From: Pseudomonas sp. A-RE-19
Lineage (GTDB): Bacteria; Pseudomonadota; Gammaproteobacteria; Pseudomonadales; Pseudomonadaceae
Assembly: GCF_019956555.1 (NCBI RefSeq)
Contig: NZ_JAHBDQ010000024.1
Coordinates: 26,808-90,807 of the forward strand
DNA length: 64,000 nucleotides
Direction: 5' to 3'
The translations under genes and the position numbers were made by a program. Position 1 is the first letter of the stretch; every line of letters begins with the position of its first letter. This document shows, one piece after another, positions 58,090 through 64,000 of this stretch. A model generated the notes under the pieces. It worked only from the letters and a program-made list of their open reading frames with translations. It was not told the origin of the DNA and ran no database searches.

Positions 58090-59109
58090 ATGACCGATTT
58101 CCAGGATGTCGATGCCCAACTTGAAGACTGGAACACCTTGCGCACCGCCGCCTCGTTCGGCGGCCTGCTGGTGGGTAATGGCGCCAGCCGTGTGGTATGG
58201 GACGACTTCGGCTACGACTCGCTGTTCGAAAACGCTCGCACCGTCGAAGAAAAGCCTCTGAGCCAATCCGAATTGAGCGTGTTCGACGCGATGCAGACAC
58301 GTAGTTTCGAACAGGTGCTTGGGGCGCTGAAAACCACCAGCCGGGTCAACAAGGCGTTGGCCGTCAGCTCTGCCGCGCCGCGCAATCGCTATTACGCGAT
58401 CAAGGAAGCGCTGATCAACACCGTGCATGCGGTGCACATTCCCTGGCGGCTGGTACAGGCCTCGACCCTGGCGACGATCAATCAGGAACTGGGCAGCTAT
58501 CGGACGGTGTTCACCACCAATTACGACTTGCTCAATTACTGGGCGATCCAGCACTGGCCTGACGTCATTACCGATCTGTTCCAGGGCACCGAGCCGCACT
58601 TTGATCTGAGCATCACCGCGACAGACAAAACCCGGCTGCTGTACTTGCACGGTGGCCTGCATCTGGTGCGCAATCAGGACGGCACGGCGCGCAAACTGAT
58701 GTCGACCGAGGGTACGTTGCTGGGCAGTTTCGCCATCAACAATACGATCAAGACCCTCGACGACGTGCCGCTGTTCGTCAACGAAGGCCCGGTCCAGGAC
58801 AAGCTCAAGACTATTCGCAGCTCGGATTACCTGTCGTTCTGTTACGACCAGTTACTGGGTCATGGCGATGGGCTGTGCATCTTCGGGCATGCCCTTGGCG
58901 AGCAGGACAGTCACATCATTCATGCGTTGCGACAGGCGAAGCCGAAGACCGTGGCGATCTCGATCTACCCGCGCAGCAAGGCGTTCATTCAGCATCAGAA
59001 GCGGCATTACGCGAAGGTGTTTGAGGGGACGGGTGTAGCGTTGCGGTTTTTTGATTCGAAGACGCATGCATTGGGCAGCCCGAAGCTCACAGTTCCAGTC
59101 GAGGTTTAG
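58090..59109 (+). CDS. DUF4917 protein with SIR2-like features
   Basis: 339 residues. GGLLVGNGASRVVWDDFGY (about 23-41), RTVFTTNYDLLNYW (about 137-150), LLYLHGGLHLV (about 179-189) and LCIFGHALGEQDSHI (about 261-275) are spaced like GAGxS, TTNYD, HG and the late GxSxxD motifs of SIR2-like NAD-handling domains seen in phage-defence proteins. No known partner gene adjoins. DUF4917 is the formal family; NADase activity is inferred. Confidence 0.8.
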   Translation: MTDFQDVDAQLEDWNTLRTAASFGGLLVGNGASRVVWDDFGYDSLFENARTVEEKPLSQSELSVFDAMQTRSFEQVLGALKTTSRVNKALAVSSAAPRNRYYAIKEALINTVHAVHIPWRLVQASTLATINQELGSYRTVFTTNYDLLNYWAIQHWPDVITDLFQGTEPHFDLSITATDKTRLLYLHGGLHLVRNQDGTARKLMSTEGTLLGSFAINNTIKTLDDVPLFVNEGPVQDKLKTIRSSDYLSFCYDQLLGHGDGLCIFGHALGEQDSHIIHALRQAKPKTVAISIYPRSKAFIQHQKRHYAKVFEGTGVALRFFDSKTHALGSPKLTVPVEV

Positions 59110-59116
59110 GTCAAGA

Positions 59117-59188
59117 TCAAAAGATCGCAGCCTTCGGCAGCTCCTACCTGGATTGGCGCAGGAGCTGCCGAAGGCTGCGATCTTTTGA
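59117..59188. repeat. Long inverted repeat AAAGATCGCAGCCTTCGGCAG
   Basis: Arms of about 29 bp (59117-59145 and 59160-59188) around a short centre. A shorter version recurs at 63257-63302. A third type of intergenic palindrome, possibly acting as terminator for the gene ending at 59109. Confidence 0.85.
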
Positions 59189-59224
59189 ATCCCCACCTGC
59201 TGAAAACCAATTGAGGGCCTTGTG

Positions 59225-59569
59225 TCAGAGCACCGGCAAGGTCTTGTCCTTGATCACCGAGGTCGGGCCGTTGGCCTTGACGCTGGCGATGCCCTTATCC
59301 CTCGCGGCATCGGATGAGTAGGATTCGCTGCTGCCGATGATCTCGTGGTTACCGGCCTTCAGGTTGAAGTAAGGATGACCGTCCTTGGTGTTTTTTTTCT
59401 CGTAGCGTTCGTCCAGCGGACTGTTAGCCTGAACCGAGGCGATACCGCTATCGGCCGCACCGCGAGAGGTATACAGCTCACTGGTCAGAATGGTTTCGGC
59501 GTTGGCTGCTTTCAATACAAACTTGAATTGGCCATTAACGGTTTTGCTCACTTCGTACCATCCAGACAT
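59225..59569 (-). CDS. DUF1508 (YegP-like) protein
   Basis: 114 residues with two tandem DUF1508 repeats: GWYEVSKTVNGQFKFVLKAANAETILTSELY (3-33) and GHPYFNLKAGNHEIIGSSESY, each with the following SRGAADSGIASVQAN / SDAARDKGIASVKAN. AAGGAG ribosome site. Small cytoplasmic protein of unknown function. Confidence 0.87.
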   Translation of the reverse strand: MSGWYEVSKTVNGQFKFVLKAANAETILTSELYTSRGAADSGIASVQANSPLDERYEKKNTKDGHPYFNLKAGNHEIIGSSESYSSDAARDKGIASVKANGPTSVIKDKTLPVL

Positions 59570-59650
59570 GCTCGTTCTCCTTGGCGATTGAGAGGTTTCG
59601 CGCTTCAGAGTAAAGACCAAGCCAGGATTTCTGTCGCCTGTACCGGCCCC

Positions 59651-59732
59651 TTCGCGGGCAAGCCTCGCTCCTACAGGTTTTCGGTTGGTTTGCGTCCAAC
59701 ACAAACCTGTAGGAGCGAGGCTTGCCCGCGAA
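59651..59732. repeat. REPIN
   Basis: Inverted pair of GTAGGAGCGAGGCTTGCCCG-type REPs between the DUF1508 and ribbon-helix-helix genes. Confidence 0.87.
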
Positions 59733-59751
59733 GGCGTCCTCAAGATCGATT

Positions 59752-60057
59752 CTATTTCACCACCGCCCGCACCACCGACAACTCCGGGGCCTGCACCCGT
59801 CGCTGGCTCAGGTAACGCATGCAGCTGACCCGCAAGAACGAGGCGAAATTCACCACTTCGCCACGGTAGTCCATCACCTCTTCATACAACTTGGCGATCA
59901 ACTGATTGGTGGTCATGCCGTCGACCTCGGCGATTTCGCTGAGGATGTCCCAGAACTGATTTTCCAGCCGCAGGGTGGTCACCACCCCGCAGATGCGTAG
60001 CGAGCGGGAGCGCGACTCGTAGAGAATCGGATCGGCCTTGACGTAGAGCTCGCACAT
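59752..60057 (-). CDS. Ribbon-helix-helix DNA-binding protein
   Basis: 101 residues. SRSLRICGVVTTLRLENQFWDILSEIAEVDGMTTNQLIAKLYEEVMDYRG (about 17-66) is a ribbon-helix-helix domain (RHH_4-like); the remainder is basic. Located 14 bases after the PfpI gene on the same strand, so cotranscribed. Probably a regulator; target unknown. Confidence 0.82.
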   Translation of the reverse strand: MCELYVKADPILYESRSRSLRICGVVTTLRLENQFWDILSEIAEVDGMTTNQLIAKLYEEVMDYRGEVVNFASFLRVSCMRYLSQRRVQAPELSVVRAVVK

Positions 60058-60071
60058 GGACAGGTCCCTCG

Positions 60072-60653
60072 TTACAGCGTGATTTTGGTGCCCAGCAACC
60101 CGAGGAAACCGGCCAGCCAGCTCGGATGCGCCGGCCAGGCTGGTGCAGTGGCCAGATTGCCTTGAACATGACCTTGCGTCACCGGGATATCGATGAACGT
60201 GCCGCCAGCCAGGCGCACTTCCGGGGCGCACGCGGGATAGGCGCTGCACTCGCGGCCTTCGAGAATGCCTGCCGCAGCCAACAGTTGCGCGCCGTGACAC
60301 ACGGCAGCGATCGGTTTGCCGGCCTTGTCGAACGCTTGCACCAGTTCCAGGACTTTTTCGTTCAGGCGCAGGTATTCCGGCGCACGACCGCCCGGCACCA
60401 GCAGCGCGTCGTAGTCCGCCGCGTCTACCTTGGCGAAATCGAAGTTCAGGGCAAACAGGTGACCGGGTTTTTCGCTGTAGGTCTGGTCGCCTTCGAAGTC
60501 ATGGATCGCCGTGCGCACGGTCTGGCCGGCGGTTTTGTCCGGGCAAACGGCGTGTACCGTGTGACCAACCATCAGCAGCGCCTGGAACGGCACCATCACT
60601 TCGTAGTCTTCGACGTAATCGCCGACCAGCATCAGAATTTTTTTAGCCGCCAT
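60072..60653 (-). CDS. DJ-1/PfpI family protein
   Basis: 193 residues; class I glutamine amidotransferase-like fold with nucleophile Cys119 in AAVCHGAQLLAAAG and Glu15. Candidates include glyoxalase III/protease or deglycase; substrate is unknown. GGGGAAG-type ribosome site precedes 60653. Likely first gene of a pair with the RHH protein. Confidence 0.88.
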   Translation of the reverse strand: MAAKKILMLVGDYVEDYEVMVPFQALLMVGHTVHAVCPDKTAGQTVRTAIHDFEGDQTYSEKPGHLFALNFDFAKVDAADYDALLVPGGRAPEYLRLNEKVLELVQAFDKAGKPIAAVCHGAQLLAAAGILEGRECSAYPACAPEVRLAGGTFIDIPVTQGHVQGNLATAPAWPAHPSWLAGFLGLLGTKITL

Positions 60654-60763
60654 GGGGAAGACTCCTCTGGGAAATGCGTGGGCATGCAGGAGTATTCAAG
60701 GTAGTCCTTATCCGGCGGGTCGGGTAATAACCCGTTACTACCTGATGGACCGCGTTATCGTTC

Positions 60764-60846
60764 TTCGCGGGCAAGCCTCGCTCCCACAGGTTTTGCATCG
60801 GCCGCAAGAACGGCACAAGACCTGTGGGAGCGGGCTTGCCCGCGAA
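60764..60846. repeat. REPIN
   Basis: Inverted pair of mixed REP types between the PfpI gene and the divergent transporter gene. Confidence 0.83.
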
Positions 60847-60956
60847 AGCGTCCTCAAACTGTACGCCTATCTTTGCGCCTAGCTGTAACAGCGGCATACC
60901 CAGTGTTTATGGCTAGATAAAGGCTCTTCCCGCCACCTTCGATTCTGGTTGCCATC

Positions 60957-61862
60957 ATGTCCTCGCGCGAAAACACCGGCATGGCCCTCGGCCTGCTCGG
61001 CGTCGTTATCTTCAGCCTGACCCTGCCCTTCACCCGCATCGTCGTGCAGGAACTTCATCCGCTGCTCAACGGCCTCGGCCGTGCGCTGTTCGCGGCGATT
61101 CCGGCGGCGCTGCTGTTGCTGTGGCGCCGGGAAAAATGGCCCACCTGGAAACAGGTCAAAGGCCTGACGCTGGTGATCGCCGGGGTCATCCTTGGGTTTC
61201 CGGTGCTGTCGGCCTGGGCCATGCAGACGCTGCCCGCCTCCCATGGCGCACTGGTCAACGGCCTGCAACCACTGTGCGTGGCGCTGTATGCCGCGTGGCT
61301 GTCCCATGAGCGACCGTCGAAAGCGTTCTGGGCTTGCGCCGCATTGGGCAGTGCGCTGGTGCTCGGTTATGCGCTGATCAGCGGTGCCGGCAGTATTCAG
61401 GCCGGCGATTTGCTGATGCTCGGCGCAATTGCCGTGGGCGGGTTGGGTTATGCCGAAGGTGGCCGGCTGGCCAGGGAGATGGGCGGCTGGCAGGTGATCT
61501 GCTGGGCGCTGGTGCTGTCGACGCCGCTGCTGATCGGGCCGGTGCTGTACCTGGCGCTACAACATCAGGGCGAAATTTCGGCCAAGACCTGGTGGGCCTT
61601 CGGTTACGTCTCGCTGTTTTCGCAGTTCATCGGGTTCTTTGCCTGGTACGCCGGGCTGGCCATGGGTGGCATTGCCCGGGTCAGTCAGATCCAGTTGCTG
61701 CAGATCTTCTTCACCATCGCGTTTTCGGCGCTGTTCTTCGGTGAGCACGTCGAGCCGATGACCTGGCTGTTTGCGGCCGGGGTGATCGTGACGGTGATGT
61801 TGGGGCGCAAGACCGCAATCAAACCCCATGTGGGAGCGAGCCTGCTCGCGAAGGGGCCATGA
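60957..61862 (+). CDS. DMT-family (EamA) transporter with REP-derived C-terminus
   Basis: 301 residues, ten helices in two EamA repeats (about 9-135 and 146-285). The last residues (HVGASLLAKGP) are translated from the first arm of a REPIN starting at 61829; the family normally ends near the preceding basic segment. Exporter of small metabolites; substrate unknown. Confidence 0.88.
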   Translation: MSSRENTGMALGLLGVVIFSLTLPFTRIVVQELHPLLNGLGRALFAAIPAALLLLWRREKWPTWKQVKGLTLVIAGVILGFPVLSAWAMQTLPASHGALVNGLQPLCVALYAAWLSHERPSKAFWACAALGSALVLGYALISGAGSIQAGDLLMLGAIAVGGLGYAEGGRLAREMGGWQVICWALVLSTPLLIGPVLYLALQHQGEISAKTWWAFGYVSLFSQFIGFFAWYAGLAMGGIARVSQIQLLQIFFTIAFSALFFGEHVEPMTWLFAAGVIVTVMLGRKTAIKPHVGASLLAKGP

Positions 61863-61918
61863 CATTCAACACTTATGCTGACAGTTAAGCCGCCTTCGCG
61901 AGCAGGCTCGCTCCCACA
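61829..61918. repeat. REPIN overlapping the end of the EamA gene
   Basis: Inverted pair of GTGGGAGCGAGCCTGCTCGCG-type REPs; left arm (61829-61854) codes for the transporter's C-terminus. Separates two convergent genes. Confidence 0.88.
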
Positions 61919-61921
61919 GAT

Positions 61922-63136
61922 TTAGAGAAGGCCGTCAGCCCGCAGCAATGTTTCCAGGCAATGCTCGCTGATGTGGTAGAAATCCTTCAGTTCCTGAATC
62001 TTCACCAACAGCTGAGCCGGGTCCACCGGCTCGGCGCGTTTGACCGCCAGGATCATCTTGTTCTTGTTGGTGTGGTCCAGTGAAATGAACTCGAACACCT
62101 TGGTCTCATAACCGCAGGCTTCCAGAAACAGTGCACGCAAACTGTCAGTGACCATTTCCGCCTGCTGGCCCAGGTGCAGACCGTATTGCAACATCGGCTT
62201 GAGCAACACCGGGCTCTGGATCTGCAGGCGGATCTGCTTGTGGCAGCACGGCGAGCACATGATGATCGAAGCGCCGGAGCGAATGCCGGTGTGAATCGCA
62301 TAGTCGGTGGCGATGTCGCAGGCATGCAGGGCGATCATCACGTCCAGCTCGCTCGGCGCCACGCTGCGTACGTCACCGCATTTGAACACCAGCCCTGGAT
62401 GCTCCAGCTTCGCAGCGGCGCTGTTGCACAGGTTGACCATGTCTTCACGCAGCTCGACGCCGGTCACCTCGCCTTCGGCTTTCAAGGTGTTGCGCAGGTA
62501 GTCGTGGATCGCGAACGTCAGGTAGCCCTTGCCCGAGCCGAAATCCGCCACCCGCACCGGTTTGTCCAGCGCCAGCGGGGAGGAGGTCAGCGCATGGCTG
62601 AAAACCTCGATGAACTTGTTGATCTGCTTCCACTTGCGCGACATCGCCGGGATCAGCTCATGCTGCGCGTTGGTCACGCCGAGGTCTTTGAGGAACGGCC
62701 GGCTCAGGTCGAGGAAACGGTTCTTCTCGCGGTTGTGCTCGGCGGACGGCACTTCACGCAATTGCTGAGGTTTGCTCTTGAACAGCGAAGATTTGCCCTT
62801 TTTGCTGTATTCGAGCTGGGCTTCGTCGGTCAATGACAGTAAATGCGCATTTTTGAACGACGCCGGCAACAGCGCAGCAATGGTCGCCACGCCTTCGGCA
62901 AGCGGCAGGTTCTTGGTGATGTCGCGGGTTTTGTAGCGATAGACGAAGGACAGGCACGGCTGATCCTTGACCGTCAGTTGCTTGATGATCACCCGCTGCA
63001 AATCCGCTTCGTCACCGACGTACTTGGCCAGCACCAGTTTGATGAAGGCGTTCTGGTCGAGGCTGGTTTGCAGCAGGTCGATGAACTGGGCGTGGTGATC
63101 CGGCGCGAGGCTGGCGGGAGTGGCGGTGACAGACAT
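61922..63136 (-). CDS. Class I SAM-dependent methyltransferase (Methyltransf_32 type)
   Basis: 404 residues. SAM-binding motif RVADFGSGKGYLTFAIHDYL (about 195-214), then GVELREDMVNLCNSAA, and IALHACDIATDYAI and SPCCHKQIRLQI near 270-310, which define PF13679. The N-terminal third is a separate domain of unknown role. Start 63136 (MSVTATP) is preferred; the frame is open to 63208. Substrate is unknown; probably RNA or a cofactor. Confidence 0.85.
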   Translation of the reverse strand: MSVTATPASLAPDHHAQFIDLLQTSLDQNAFIKLVLAKYVGDEADLQRVIIKQLTVKDQPCLSFVYRYKTRDITKNLPLAEGVATIAALLPASFKNAHLLSLTDEAQLEYSKKGKSSLFKSKPQQLREVPSAEHNREKNRFLDLSRPFLKDLGVTNAQHELIPAMSRKWKQINKFIEVFSHALTSSPLALDKPVRVADFGSGKGYLTFAIHDYLRNTLKAEGEVTGVELREDMVNLCNSAAAKLEHPGLVFKCGDVRSVAPSELDVMIALHACDIATDYAIHTGIRSGASIIMCSPCCHKQIRLQIQSPVLLKPMLQYGLHLGQQAEMVTDSLRALFLEACGYETKVFEFISLDHTNKNKMILAVKRAEPVDPAQLLVKIQELKDFYHISEHCLETLLRADGLL

Positions 63137-63256
63137 GGAAAAAACGGCCTCGGGCGGTGCGAATCGGGGAATGGCGAGTATTTTAGGGGGGATGGGGTGC
63201 GAGGGCACGGGTATTTTCCCGAACGGTGCAGAATCGGTGTATCCGTCAGGATTGTT

Positions 63257-63302
63257 AAAAGATCGCAGCCTTCGGCAGCTCCTACAAAGGCTGCGATCTT
63301 TT
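63257..63302. repeat. Inverted repeat AAAAGATCGCAGCC, short version
   Basis: Perfect 14-bp arms AAAAGATCGCAGCC / GGCTGCGATCTTTT around an 18-base centre that contains one strand of the longer element at 59117-59188. T runs at both ends; likely terminator of the TPM gene. Confidence 0.8.
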
Positions 63303-63305
63303 GAT

Positions 63306-63923
63306 CTAGCTCAACACCACCAACCGATTCGGCAACTCATTCCTCACCTGGGTCACCGGCACATGCACCTTGAGCAACTCGCCGCATGCCTCGATGCAGG
63401 TGATAAAACCTTGCAACGTCTGCCCCTCCTTCACCTGCTGCGTAAACACCGCCACAATCGCGTCCCAGTTCTTGTTGTCCAGCCGTTTGGAAATCCCTTC
63501 ATCCACCAGGATCTCCACATAACGCTCGGCCTCGGAGACGAAAATCAGTATGCCGGTGCTGCCCACCGTGTGGTGCAGGTTTTGCTCCAGGAACTGGCGA
63601 CGCGCCAGGTTCGAGGCACGCCAGTGACGGACCGAGCGCGGGATCAGGCGCGTGGTGACTTTCGGAATACGCAACACCAGGCACAACACGATGAAGCTGA
63701 GCCATTGCACCAGCAACAGGCTGTGCATGGTCATCCAGCCGGTCAGGTAATGCACGATACCCGGCACCACCAGCGCCAGCAGACTGGCCCACAGCAGCGG
63801 GATGTAAGCGTAATCGTCGGCGCGGGCCGCCAGCACCGTCACCAGTTCGGCGTCGGTGTCGCGCTCGACCCGGGCAATCGCCTCGGCGACTTTGCGTTGT
63901 TCGTGTTCCGTCAGTAATGCCAT
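63306..63923 (-). CDS. TPM-domain membrane protein
   Basis: 205 residues. N-terminal part of a TPM domain (LTEHEQRKVAEAIARVERDTDAELVTVLAARADDYAY, 4-40), membrane helices around 42-65 and 72-88, then the TPM C-terminal half (ILIFVSEAERYVEILVDEGI). Typical second gene after a YgcG-like TPM protein and lemA. Function unknown. Confidence 0.85.
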   Translation of the reverse strand: MALLTEHEQRKVAEAIARVERDTDAELVTVLAARADDYAYIPLLWASLLALVVPGIVHYLTGWMTMHSLLLVQWLSFIVLCLVLRIPKVTTRLIPRSVRHWRASNLARRQFLEQNLHHTVGSTGILIFVSEAERYVEILVDEGISKRLDNKNWDAIVAVFTQQVKEGQTLQGFITCIEACGELLKVHVPVTQVRNELPNRLVVLS

Positions 63924-63965
63924 GGTTATGAATGCCTGCTCGCTATTGTTATGACCTGCCGTGTT

Positions 63966-64000
63966 TCACCAACCGCCCGACGAACCGCCGCCCCCGAAAC
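63966..64000 (-). CDS. C-terminus of an upstream YgcG-like TPM protein, cut by window edge
   Basis: The last residues FGGGGSSGGW and the stop TGA are the glycine-serine tail typical of YgcG/TPM proteins, which precede the 205-residue TPM gene in pseudomonads. The rest is outside the window. Confidence 0.7.
   Translation of the reverse strand, partial: FGGGGSSGGW

Noticed and set aside
1..64000. CRISPR array or complete prophage
   Set aside because: Repeats seen are REP pairs, MITEs and att sites; no regularly spaced direct repeats, cas genes, capsid or tail genes.

Overview
The window looks like a Pseudomonas chromosome of the P. fluorescens group. Evidence: a tctDE/opdH/tctCBA tricarboxylate locus, a PhaG almost identical in motif layout to the P. 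putida enzyme, a typical pseudomonad FosA, and about a dozen copies of the two REP/REPIN palindromes usual in this group (cores GGAGCGAGGCTTGCCCGCG and GGGAGCGAGCCTGCTCGCG). No rRNA and no CRISPR array were seen; the only tRNA is tRNA-Gly(CCC).

Layout. 1-7.3 kb: two-component system TctE (cut by the window edge)/TctD facing away from an OprD-type porin, the TctCBA tripartite tricarboxylate transporter and an AbrB-family membrane protein. 7.3-10.3 kb: ung, a 3-hydroxyisobutyryl-CoA hydrolase and two paralogous Tyr/Gly-rich lipoproteins. 10.4-20.6 kb: a guanidine uptake and degradation operon: class I guanidine riboswitch, ABC transporter, two DUF1989 proteins (carboxyguanidine deiminase subunits), a second guanidine riboswitch of class II, a biotin-dependent guanidine/urea carboxylase and allophanate hydrolase. 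Guanidine would be imported, carboxylated, deiminated to allophanate and hydrolysed to ammonia and CO2. A REPIN lies in frame inside the carboxylase gene. 20.6-22.8 kb: a small CWC protein, rsuA and phaG.

23.0-34.2 kb: an 11.2-kb genomic island inserted in tRNA-Gly(CCC), bounded by a 17-bp direct repeat of the tRNA 3' end. It carries three tyrosine recombinase genes (the first with an unusual C-terminal extension), a STY4528-like protein, two DUF6124 paralogues behind a structured leader, two inverted copies of a ~186-bp MITE, and a set of small genes that includes a CdiI-like immunity protein without a toxin and a phosphatase-like protein that has lost its P-loop arginine. No conjugation genes are present.

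34.5-44.7 kb: a membrane protein, a five-gene A1-type heme-copper oxidase operon with a diheme-fused subunit II (ccaa3 type), a TonB-dependent receptor, trans-aconitate methyltransferase and a YXWGXW lipoprotein. 44.8-51.8 kb: two AidA/PixA proteins behind a near-consensus sigma70 promoter, an orphan HsdR-N-like nuclease, a low-affinity iron permease-like protein, a DUF4142 protein, a KGG-repeat protein, a PAS-GAF-GGDEF diguanylate cyclase, a LysE exporter and FosA. 51.9-57.9 kb: an MFS transporter, HMG-CoA lyase, CaiB/BaiF CoA-transferase and LysR regulator that together could degrade 3-hydroxy-3-methylglutarate or a similar acid, and an iron alcohol dehydrogenase. 58-64 kb: a SIR2-like DUF4917 protein, a DUF1508 protein, a ribbon-helix-helix protein, a PfpI protein, an EamA transporter, a class I methyltransferase and two TPM-domain proteins, the last cut by the window edge.

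Most interesting: two guanidine riboswitches of different classes in one operon, the in-frame REPIN in the carboxylase, the immunity-gene cargo and degenerate phosphatase of the island, the integrase fusion, and the REP nested inside a terminator stem at 46.3 kb. All functions are assigned from sequence reading alone.
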